A DNA stretch of 10,982 nt from DAOTTI01 sp034437795 (GTDB lineage: Bacteria > Chloroflexota > UBA11872 > UBA12225), in NCBI GenBank assembly GCA_034437795.1, contig DAOTTI010000214.1, forward strand, positions 1 to 10,982. The letters run 5' to 3'. Below, in pieces: positions 1-5,966 of this stretch. A program made the translations under genes and the position numbers. The first letter of the stretch is position 1; every line of letters starts with the position of its first letter. Below the pieces are notes generated by a model that made no database searches, was not told the DNA's origin, and saw only the letters and a program-made list of their open reading frames with translations.

Positions 1-82
1 AGTGCACCATCAGGCCAGCGACCTGGCATGGCTTTCCCTGGTGCGCGGGCTGGCATTCCCGAAGAGGTTGCCTGCGACAGCA

Positions 83-1612
83 CTAGGTCCGCCCGGTCGC
101 CGCGCACGCCGCCACGAATGCCGGCGCCAGCCTGGGATCACTGCCGAAGTGCAGGTGGACGTAGGATGCCAGCACGTTGGCCCGCGGCCCACCGACGAAC
201 CCTTCCACCCCCAGCGGGCGCCCTTCGGCTGATGCCACGTCGTACGCGGCCGTCGCCTCCGCCGGCGGCTCGGCCGGCGCGGACCAGTGGAATTCGTGGC
301 CTCGCACCGTTTCGCCGGCAGGAAGGAGCAGCGTCCTGCGCCGCGCCCTGGCGATGCGGTAGCCCAGCGTCACCCAGCGCTGCCCCATCACCGACCAGCA
401 CGGCGCCAGCCCCACCATGCGGTGGCGGCGGCCCTGCTGGTCGGTGATCCCCTGCCCCAGGTACATCAGCCCGCCGCACTCGCCATACACCGGCATGCCT
501 GCCTCGGCCGCCCGCCGTATCGCCGCCAGCATCGCCTCGTTGGCGGCCAGCTCCGCGGCGAATACCTCCGGAAAGCCGCCGCCCAGATAGATGCCCTGCG
601 TCCCGTCGGGGAGCGCTTCGTCTCGGAGCGGGCGAAACGGTACCAGCTCCGCGCCGTGCGCCCGCAGCAGGTCCAGCCCGTCCTGGTAGTAGAAGTGAAA
701 GGCGTCGTCCAGCGCCAGCGCAATCCGCACCCGCTTGGGGGCAGCCTCCTCTGGAAAGAGCGACTGGAGCTGGTGGCCAGGCTCATCCATGCCTTTCTGG
801 TGAACCCCGGTGGGGGACCACCTCCCCGCTCCGACGCGGAGCGGGGCAGGGGGTGAGGTCAACCAGGCTAGGGATGGGTTTTCTCCCCCGATCGCCAGCG
901 GCGGGGCCTCGTGCGCCACGCGCACCACGCCGCCCAGGTCGATCGTCGCCTCCGCCTGCGCCGCCAGGCGCTCGAAGAACTCGTTGTCCACCCCTTGCTC
1001 GCCTGCGGGGACCAGGCCCAGGTGCCGTTCCGGCAGGGCGAAGTCCGGTCGCGTGGGGAGATAGCCGAGCACGGGCAGCCCCGTCGCCCGCGCAATCGGG
1101 CCAGCCACGAGATCCAGGTGGCGCTCCGACGCGATCCCCGACAGCAAGACGCCCGCCAGGCGCACCTGCGGGTCGAAGCGCTGGCAGCCCAGCACCACCG
1201 CCGCGGCCGTGCGCGACGACGCCGACGCGTCCACCACCAGCAGCACCGGCGCGTCGAGCAGCTTCGCCAGGTGCGCCGTGCTGCCCTCGTCCTCTCCAGC
1301 GCCCGCCGGATCGTTTGAGCCGCGGCCGTCGTAGAGGCCCATCACCCCTTCCACAACGGCCACGTCGGCGCCAGCCGCGGCCCGAACGAAGAGCTCTCGC
1401 ACCGCCCGTGGCGGCAGCAACCAGGTATCGAGGTTCCGGCACGGTACTCCGGCGGCCCGCGTGTGATACGTGGGGTCGATGTAGTCCGGCCCGGCCTTGA
1501 ACGGCGCCAGCCGCAGCCCGCGCTGGCGCAGCGCCGCCAGGATGGCGCAGGCAAACGTCGTCTTGCCCACCCCGCTCTGCACCCCGCCGATGACGAGACG
1601 CGGGATACGCAT
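83..1612 (-). CDS. cbiA: Cobyrinic acid a,c-diamide synthase (CbiA/CobB family)
   Basis: A 509-residue enzyme that uses glutamine and ATP to amidate the a and c side chains of cobyrinic acid (or hydrogenobyrinic acid in the aerobic pathway). It acts in the cytoplasm. The N-terminal dethiobiotin-synthetase-like domain has a P-loop at residues 10-18 (GVQSGVGKT) and a conserved FKAGPDYIDP stretch. The C-terminal class I glutamine amidotransferase domain begins near residue 294. It has the nucleophile Cys379 in GECGG and the catalytic His in YVHLHF (His486/His488). The protein is roughly 50 residues longer than my recollection of the family. The excess is a low-complexity linker at about residues 240-293, made by an in-frame palindromic repeat. 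ATG start at 1612, 12 nt after the btuF-like stop. No good Shine-Dalgarno sits at the usual distance, so translation may depend on coupling to the gene upstream. Last gene of the cluster in this window. Family assignment is firm; the exact substrate (cobyrinate or hydrogenobyrinate) is not decidable here. Confidence 0.96.
   Translation of the reverse strand: MRIPRLVIGGVQSGVGKTTFACAILAALRQRGLRLAPFKAGPDYIDPTYHTRAAGVPCRNLDTWLLPPRAVRELFVRAAAGADVAVVEGVMGLYDGRGSNDPAGAGEDEGSTAHLAKLLDAPVLLVVDASASSRTAAAVVLGCQRFDPQVRLAGVLLSGIASERHLDLVAGPIARATGLPVLGYLPTRPDFALPERHLGLVPAGEQGVDNEFFERLAAQAEATIDLGGVVRVAHEAPPLAIGGENPSLAWLTSPPAPLRVGAGRWSPTGVHQKGMDEPGHQLQSLFPEEAAPKRVRIALALDDAFHFYYQDGLDLLRAHGAELVPFRPLRDEALPDGTQGIYLGGGFPEVFAAELAANEAMLAAIRRAAEAGMPVYGECGGLMYLGQGITDQQGRRHRMVGLAPCWSVMGQRWVTLGYRIARARRRTLLLPAGETVRGHEFHWSAPAEPPAEATAAYDVASAEGRPLGVEGFVGGPRANVLASYVHLHFGSDPRLAPAFVAACAATGRT
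795..870. repeat. Palindromic dispersed repeat inside cbiA, copy 1
   Basis: On the + strand, CCCCGCTCC (824-832) pairs perfectly with GGAGCGGGG (838-846) across a 5-nt loop. It is followed by CAGGGGGTGA (847-856), a 10-mer that recurs exactly at 1658-1667 in copy 2. Flanking C- and G-runs from about 795 to 870 look like part of the same element, but the outer borders are estimates. It is read in frame within cbiA (hairpin = residues 256-264) and falls in the linker between the synthetase and amidotransferase domains. It resembles the REP/MITE-like G-run palindromes scattered through many high-GC genomes. Mobility is inferred from the second copy only. Confidence 0.6.
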
Positions 1613-1624
1613 GGCAGTGCTTGG

Positions 1625-2638
1625 CTACTCCCCCTCTCCCCTTGTGAGAGCGGGGGCCAGGGGGTGAAGGGAGCCCAGCCGTACCAATTCGTGCTCGCCC
1701 CACCGGTTGGGGAACAGCTCCGGATGGATCGCGTGCGCCAGCATCTCCAGTCCCTCCACCGTGCGGTGGCTGTGGTGCGAGAAGTAGCCGCTCTCGACGA
1801 CCCAGACGCGCCCGTGGCGCACGGCCGGCAGCTCAGCCCACCCCGGCCGGCGCGCCAGCGCGGGAAGCTCCTGGAGCGTGCGGCGCACGCTGAAGCTACA
1901 GGGCATCAGCACCAGCACCTCCGGCGCCTCCGCCACGACCCGCTCCCACGCCACGCGGACCGATGGCGCGCCCGGCTGCCCCAGCCGGTCCTCCCCGCCG
2001 GCAAGGGCCACCATCTCCGGGACCCAGTGGCCGGCGCACCAGATCGGGTCCAGCCATTCTAGGCAGAAGACGCGCGGCCGCGACGCCGCCCGCGCGGCCC
2101 TGCGCCGCACCGCCTCGACGCGTGCCGCCAGCGACTGGACCAACGCCTCTGCCCGCTCCGGCACCCTGGCCGCCTCGCCGATGGTGCGGATGCTTTCCAG
2201 GATCTCTCCCAGCGTGGTGGGGGAGATCGTCACCACCAGCGGCGGCGCCGGCGCCAGCACACGGGCAGCCACATCCACCTGCGTCTCGCCAATGGCGCAG
2301 ACGTCGCACAAGCCCTGGTCAAAGATGACGTCCGGCGCAAGCTCGTTCAGTAGCTGCACGTCTAGCGCGTAGGGGCTGCCCGCCGCGGCGCGGAACCGGG
2401 TGTACGCCTCGTCGATCGCCGCGCTGCTGGGCGTGCCGTCGCCGAGCAATCCGCCCGCCGCGCGCGCCAGGTCATCCAGCGAGATCCGGTCGCGCGTCAG
2501 CGACGGCTTCTCCCGCGCTTGCGGCGGATAGCGGCACTGGTGCGATACCCCGACCACGCGATCCCCAACGCCAAGCTCGAACAGGATCTCAGTGATGCTC
2601 GGCACCAGCGAGACGAGCCGGGGTCCGTTTTCAGACAT
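1625..2638 (-). CDS. btuF: BtuF-like cobalamin-binding protein, no signal peptide
   Basis: A 337-residue protein of the helical-backbone periplasmic-binding (BtuF/FepB/TroA-like) fold. It opens with the family signature RLVSLVPSITEILFELG, only six residues from the start, and continues with a conserved EWLDPIWCAGHWVPEMVALAGG region. It probably binds a corrinoid and could deliver it to the BtuCD-like transporter encoded upstream. No signal peptide or lipobox is visible. A group of annotated 'cobalamin-binding proteins' in bacteria also lacks one, so a cytoplasmic role is possible. Notable residues are Cys111 and Cys114 in GLCDVC and a His-rich HHSH at 288-291. The last ~13 residues, including the TAG stop, come from a palindromic repeat, so the natural C-terminus is probably altered. 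The ATG at 2638 is preceded by GAGAGGG at a workable distance. It follows the 378-bp gap and lies 12 nt from cbiA. The fold is confident; export and ligand are not. Confidence 0.85.
   Translation of the reverse strand: MSENGPRLVSLVPSITEILFELGVGDRVVGVSHQCRYPPQAREKPSLTRDRISLDDLARAAGGLLGDGTPSSAAIDEAYTRFRAAAGSPYALDVQLLNELAPDVIFDQGLCDVCAIGETQVDVAARVLAPAPPLVVTISPTTLGEILESIRTIGEAARVPERAEALVQSLAARVEAVRRRAARAASRPRVFCLEWLDPIWCAGHWVPEMVALAGGEDRLGQPGAPSVRVAWERVVAEAPEVLVLMPCSFSVRRTLQELPALARRPGWAELPAVRHGRVWVVESGYFSHHSHRTVEGLEMLAHAIHPELFPNRWGEHELVRLGSLHPLAPALTRGEGE
1628..1672. repeat. Palindromic dispersed repeat at btuF 3' end, copy 2
   Basis: On the + strand, CCCC-CTCTC (1630-1638) pairs with GAGAG-C-GGGG (1646-1655) across a 7-nt loop, with one bulged C. 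CAGGGGGTGA follows at 1658-1667, identical to the 10-mer at 847-856, and both copies share GAGCGGGG just before it, in the same orientation. The element encodes the last residues of the BtuF-like protein, and its left end contains or abuts the TAG stop. Borders are approximate. The hairpin has no U-run, so it is unlikely to be an intrinsic terminator, although it could stabilise the 3' end of btuF mRNA. Confidence 0.55.
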
Positions 2639-2702
2639 GCCGCGTCCCTCTCTATCCTAGACATCACTATTCTCGCACGCCGTTACGCGGATCGTGTCCC
2701 AC

Positions 2703-2791
2703 CGAGTGTTTAGCAGGCAGGCAGTGTTCTTCGGGCTGCACGCTGGATCCCATCCTCTGATGGCGACGCACTCGTTACCAGCGAGTGTTAG
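2703..2791. repeat. CGAGTG repeat cluster with inverted pair, possible operator
   Basis: CGAGTGTTTAG (2703-2713) is repeated as CGAGTGTTAG (2782-2791). A reverse-complement CACTCG lies at 2769-2774 and forms a 6-bp stem with 2782-2787 around a 7-nt loop (TTACCAG). The cluster lies 65-150 bp upstream of the btuF-like start, where an operator or leader hairpin for btuF-cbiA would be expected. The repeats are short, so chance cannot be excluded, and no regulator or promoter is identified. Confidence 0.3.
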
Positions 2792-2832
2792 TTCGCATCG
2801 GGTCGGTGTGCCGGTGGCTCACGCCGGCCTCC

Positions 2833-2895
2833 TCAAACGTGGCCATCCCGTGCAGCACGGCGAGGGGCATCAATGAGCTGCGTTGTAATGGCCAT
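2833..2895 (-). CDS. Possible 20-residue small ORF with strong ribosome binding site
   Basis: ATG at 2895 is preceded by AAGGAGG with a 5-nt spacer, a better ribosome binding site than most genes here have. The reading frame then runs 20 codons (MAITTQ...DGHV) to TGA at 2833. I recognise no family. An alternative frame starting inside it (MPLAVLHGMATFEE...) reads about 31 codons to TAA. The ORF lies in the cobU-btuF gap, in line with the transcript. It could be a leader peptide, a small protein, the 5' stub of a decayed gene, or chance. Only the start signal supports it; the length gives no statistical support. Confidence 0.25.
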   Translation of the reverse strand: MAITTQLIDAPRRAARDGHV

Positions 2896-2930
2896 GCTCG
2901 CCTCCTTCGTTACCTTGCCGGGTGCTACAC

Positions 2931-3000
2931 CGCGCCCGCTGCGGCGCGTCCAATTAGAGATAGTGGGATCATGGCAGGCGCCGCGTCGGGCCCGCTGCGG
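2931..3000. repeat. GC hairpin and 11-bp direct repeat downstream of cobU
   Basis: GCCCGCTGCGG occurs at 2934-2944 and 2990-3000; including three following bases, the copies differ at one position only. The left copy also forms a perfect 6-bp inverted repeat, CGCGCC (2931-2936) with GGCGCG (2943-2948), around a 6-nt loop. On the transcribed strand this hairpin follows the cobU stop at 3017 by about 70 nt. No T-run follows, so it is not a standard intrinsic terminator, but it could pause transcription or protect the 3' end of the upstream message. Confidence 0.35.
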
Positions 3001-3016
3001 TGCGCCTCCAGCGGCC

Positions 3017-3691
3017 TCAGCCATGTGGGCCATCCTCGCCCCCTTGCTGGAGCTCCCCGCTGAGCCGCTTCACGTCCACCGGCAGGCCCGCGACCAGCAG
3101 GTAGACCCGATCCGCGGCCGCCGCGAACGTGGTGTTGACGCGCCCCAGCAGGTCGCGAAAGGCGCGCCCGAGCGGGTGCGGCGGGACGACCCCCATGCCG
3201 GCCTCGATCGTCACCAGGAGCAGATGGGCTGTGCCCTGCCGGTGCCGCGCGATCACCGTTTCCGCTTCCGCCACCAGCTCCCGCTCCAGGGCGGCGGTCG
3301 CCCACGGATGGAGCTGGGTTCCAGAGACCGGGTTCGCCTCCAGCAGGCGGTTGGAGACCCAGAAGTCCACCGAGTCGACGAGCACCACGGCGGCGCCGGC
3401 GTCCAGCGCGTCCGCGACGGCGTGGGCCAGCGCCAGTGGGGCCTCCACCGTGCGCCACGCCGCCGGGCGCCGCGCGCGATGGCGCTCGATCCGCGCCGCC
3501 ATCTCCGCGTCCCAGGCGCGAGCGGTGGCGACGTATGTCACCGCGCCGCCGCTGCCCTGCTCCGCCAGGCGCGTCGCCCGCCGCTCAGCAAAGGCGCTCT
3601 TCCCGCTCCGCACCCCGCCGGTGATCAGGGTCAGCTCGCCCACCGGCCGACGCGCTCGCGTCCGTGGCGTCTCTCGCGTCTCTCGCGTCAT
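3017..3691 (-). CDS. cobU: Adenosylcobinamide kinase / adenosylcobinamide-phosphate guanylyltransferase
   Basis: A 224-residue bifunctional cytoplasmic enzyme. It phosphorylates adenosylcobinamide and transfers GMP from GTP to give adenosylcobinamide-GDP, the substrate of CobS. It has a P-loop at residues 25-32 (GGVRSGKS), then YVATARAWDAEMAARIERHR, in which His71 corresponds to the guanylylated His of the family. LVDSVDFWVSN follows, then EAGMGVVPPHPLGRAFRD near the end and a closing AGLPVDVK. The usual family length is about 180 residues. The excess is an 18-residue Arg/Thr-rich N-terminal tail, containing a 9-bp tandem repeat that encodes TRETRE, and a short C-terminal tail. ATG at 3691 overlaps the cobQ stop as ATGA. 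No strong Shine-Dalgarno is present, so translation is probably coupled to cobQ. A later start nearer GELTLITGG is possible but no better start is evident. Followed by the 378-bp gap. Confidence 0.95.
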   Translation of the reverse strand: MTRETRETPRTRARRPVGELTLITGGVRSGKSAFAERRATRLAEQGSGGAVTYVATARAWDAEMAARIERHRARRPAAWRTVEAPLALAHAVADALDAGAAVVLVDSVDFWVSNRLLEANPVSGTQLHPWATAALERELVAEAETVIARHRQGTAHLLLVTIEAGMGVVPPHPLGRAFRDLLGRVNTTFAAAADRVYLLVAGLPVDVKRLSGELQQGGEDGPHG

Positions 3692-5211
3692 TGCGCCAGT
3701 CCAATCAGGCGATAGAGCAAGCGGACGTCCAGGGATTCCCGCAGTACGGCCGCCAGCCGGTCGTACTCCGCCTCGGCATCCACCTGCGCCACTGGAAGCG
3801 TCTCCAGCGACAGGCCCTTCCTAGCCGCGGCCCACGCCAGCAGCGACCGCCGCACCGGCGCGTTCTCGAACAGGCCGTGGAGATAGGTCCCAATAACCGT
3901 GCCGCCGGCGCCAATGCAGCCGTCGGCGCGGCCGTCATCAAGGCAGAAGGCCGGCGCCGCCGCCCCGCCGATCGGGCGGCTGTGGCCCATGTGGATCTCG
4001 TAGCCGGCGATCGCCGCCCCCCGCGCGCCGGCCAGCGGGGGCGCGTCCGTCACCACTCGGCCCCGCACCTGTCTCGTCGTCTTCTCCGGCGCGAACACCG
4101 TCTCCACCGGCAGAAGCCCCAGGCCGCGCGCCTCCCCGTCCGGCGACTCGACGTGCAGCGGGTCGCGGATCCACTCGCCCAGCAGCTGGTAGCCCCCGCA
4201 GATGCCCAGCACTCCCGTGCCGGCGGCGGCCAGGCCCACTACGCGCTCGGCCAGGCGCACGCGGCGCAGCCAGGCCAGGTCGGCCATGGTGGACTTGGTG
4301 CCCGGCAGGATCAGCACGTCGGGCCAGCCCAGGTCATCGGGCTCATCCACGTAGCGCACGCCTGCCGCCGGCTCAGCCTCCAGGGGACCGAAGTCGTCAA
4401 AGTTCGCGATGTGGGGGAGCCGGATTACAGCCACGTCGATCGGGCGGCCGGCCGCCGGCGTTCGGCCCCGCGGGCGGCCGTCCAGCGCCACCGAGTCCTC
4501 GTCGGCAAGACGGAGGTTTGGGATGTACGGCACCACCCCCAGCACCGGCAGCCCCGTCCGCTCCTGAAGGAAGCGGACGCCATCATGGAAGAGGCTGGGG
4601 TCGCCGCGGAAGCGATTGACAACCAGCCCCTTCACCAGGGCGCGCTCGTCGTCGGGCAGGAGCGCCAGCGTGCCGGTCAAGGCGGCCATCACCCCGCCCC
4701 GATCGATGTCGCCCACCAGCAGCACCGGCGCACCGGCGTAGCGGGCGACGCGCATGTTGGCGAGGTCGCGGTCGCGCAGGTTCACCTCCGCCGGGCTGCC
4801 GGCGCCCTCGATCACCACCACGTCGTACTCTGACCGCAGCCGGTCCAGCGCCGCGGTCACCACCGGCCATAGGTCCAGCGTGCGCGCCCCGCCAAAGTAG
4901 TCGCGCGCGCTGAGCGTTCCGGCCGGTTTGCCCAGGACCACCACCTGGGAGCGGGCCTCGGCCTCCGGCTTGAGCAAGATGGGGTTCATGTCCACATGGG
5001 GGGCGATGCCGGCGGCCGCCGCCTGCACCGCCTGGGCCCGGCCGATCTCCCGCCCGTCCGGCGTGGCGAACGAGTTCAGGGCCATGTTCTGCGCCTTGAA
5101 CGGCGCCACGCGGTACCCGTCCTGGCGGAGCAGCCGGCACAGGCCGGCACAGAGCAGGCTCTTGCCCACCGACGAGGCGGTGCCCTGCACCATCACCACT
5201 CTGGCAGCCAT
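3688..5211 (-). CDS. cobQ: Cobyric acid synthase (CobQ/CbiP)
   Basis: A 507-residue glutamine-dependent amidase that amidates side chains b, d, e and g of adenosylcobyrinic acid a,c-diamide to give adenosylcobyric acid. The length is normal for the family. The N-terminal synthetase domain opens with the P-loop GTASSVGKS (residues 10-18) and has FKAQNMALNS, VVVIEGAGSPAEVNL and VGDIDRGG. The C-terminal amidotransferase domain has PGTKSTM, the nucleophile Cys338 in GICGGYQ, GYEIHMG, and His445 in GTYLHGLFE. It is distinguished from CbiA by the AQNMALNS and SPAEVNL motifs. ATG at 5211 lies 47 bp after cobC. A GGTGAG stretch upstream is the likely but modest ribosome binding site. The 3' end overlaps cobU by 4 nt (ATGA). 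Supplied by CbiA and feeding CbiB, both in this cluster. Confidence 0.97.
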   Translation of the reverse strand: MAARVVMVQGTASSVGKSLLCAGLCRLLRQDGYRVAPFKAQNMALNSFATPDGREIGRAQAVQAAAAGIAPHVDMNPILLKPEAEARSQVVVLGKPAGTLSARDYFGGARTLDLWPVVTAALDRLRSEYDVVVIEGAGSPAEVNLRDRDLANMRVARYAGAPVLLVGDIDRGGVMAALTGTLALLPDDERALVKGLVVNRFRGDPSLFHDGVRFLQERTGLPVLGVVPYIPNLRLADEDSVALDGRPRGRTPAAGRPIDVAVIRLPHIANFDDFGPLEAEPAAGVRYVDEPDDLGWPDVLILPGTKSTMADLAWLRRVRLAERVVGLAAAGTGVLGICGGYQLLGEWIRDPLHVESPDGEARGLGLLPVETVFAPEKTTRQVRGRVVTDAPPLAGARGAAIAGYEIHMGHSRPIGGAAAPAFCLDDGRADGCIGAGGTVIGTYLHGLFENAPVRRSLLAWAAARKGLSLETLPVAQVDAEAEYDRLAAVLRESLDVRLLYRLIGLAQ

Positions 5212-5258
5212 CTCTTCATCTCACCTACCTTATAGCGCGGATCGCGTGGGTCACGCCG

Positions 5259-5966
5259 TCATGCCCTCCAGGCGCCTTCCAGGTGGCAGCGATCGTTCAG
5301 CCGGACCAGCCGTGCCCCCGTTGCGTCATCCCACGCCACCTCGGAGATACTTGCTGCATCGACCTGAAACCGCCAGTGGGCCGCCGGGGGCAAGCCGATG
5401 GCCAGACAGAGCAGGACGCGCAGGGGCCCGCCGTGGGTGACCACCAGGACTGAGCCCGTGCCGCCGGCACGCGCCTGCCGTGTGAGGCGCTCCAGGAACC
5501 GCGCCACGCGCCCGCCAAGCTGCGCCAGCGTCTCGCCCCCTGGGGCAGCGATCTCCCCCCGCAGCACTGCGCCCCCGTCCGGCTCGCGCGCGATCTCGGC
5601 GTAGGTCCTGCCTTCCCACGCGCCGAAGTCCAGCTCCCGCAGCTCAGGGCAGACCACGACCTCCGTGTCCGACGGCCGCCCCGCGAGGAGCAGCTCCGCC
5701 GTCTCCACCGCCCGCCGCAGGTCGCTGGCGTAGCAGATGGCGACCGGCTCGCGGGCCAATCGAGCGCGTAGCCGGCGCGCCTGCTCCCGGCCCCTCTCGG
5801 ACAGGGGCACGTCGCTGCGGCCGGCGTATCGTCCCGAAGCCGACCATTCCGTCTCCCCGTGCCGCACCAGCAGCCAGCGACCCATCGGGCGCCCATCGCG
5901 TCCGTCGCCGCACAGTACGGGGGTAGCTCCTGCTTCTCGGTTACCCGCGGGTAGGCGCCGGCTCAT
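5259..5966 (-). CDS. cobC: Alpha-ribazole phosphatase-like histidine phosphatase (CobC)
   Basis: A 235-residue histidine-phosphatase (phosphoglycerate-mutase-like) protein. In this setting it probably removes the 5' phosphate from alpha-ribazole phosphate or adenosylcobalamin phosphate. The catalytic RHGE motif is at residues 35-38 (phosphohistidine His36), YASDLRRAVETAE follows, then ELDFGAWEGR, and the second catalytic His is at 178 in VVTHGG. The chosen ATG at 5966 overlaps the cobD stop as ATGA, with GGAGGAG about 11 nt upstream. This adds about 27 residues before the usual family start. A shorter start at the Met before GRWLLVRHGE (5885) fits typical length better but has no ribosome binding site. 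The family is broad, so the specific substrate is inferred from the neighbours cobD, cbiB, cobS and cobU. Confidence 0.88.
   Translation of the reverse strand: MSRRLPAGNREAGATPVLCGDGRDGRPMGRWLLVRHGETEWSASGRYAGRSDVPLSERGREQARRLRARLAREPVAICYASDLRRAVETAELLLAGRPSDTEVVVCPELRELDFGAWEGRTYAEIAREPDGGAVLRGEIAAPGGETLAQLGGRVARFLERLTRQARAGGTGSVLVVTHGGPLRVLLCLAIGLPPAAHWRFQVDAASISEVAWDDATGARLVRLNDRCHLEGAWRA

Larger units (their letters stand above)
2639..3016. other. 378-bp stretch between cobU and btuF without a recognised gene
   Basis: This is the longest gap in the cluster and is visibly richer in A and T than the neighbouring genes. I recognise no protein family in it on either strand. It holds a 20-codon ORF with a strong Shine-Dalgarno (2833-2895), a GC-rich hairpin (2931-2948), an 11-bp direct repeat, and three CGAGTG/CACTCG words (2703-2708, 2769-2774, 2782-2787). 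I searched the minus strand by eye for the B12 box and the GCCACTG core of cobalamin riboswitches and did not find them. It could be a regulatory leader for btuF-cbiA, a decayed gene, or a small-protein locus. Confidence 0.6.

Noticed and set aside
14..27. Hairpin GCCAG-CGAC-CTGGC downstream of cbiA as a terminator
   Set aside because: The stem is only 5 bp and no T-run follows on the transcribed (minus) strand.
287..856. Long open frames on the + strand opposite cbiA, cobQ, cobD and cbiB
   Set aside because: High GC makes antisense frames open by default. Their translations are Arg/Pro/Ala-rich with no recognisable motif, while the minus-strand genes carry complete family signatures.
2640..2675. 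TAGGAT-like -10 box upstream of btuF
   Set aside because: No matching -35 sequence is seen 16-18 nt upstream; a single six-base match in an AT-richer gap is weak.
2639..3016. Cobalamin riboswitch in the cobU-btuF gap
   Set aside because: The B12 box and the GCCACTG core were looked for on the minus strand and not found. A covariance model would be the decisive test.
5229..5236. TATAAG before cobQ as an internal -10 promoter element
   Set aside because: No -35 element lies at a proper distance, and transcription would start at or inside the cobQ start codon.
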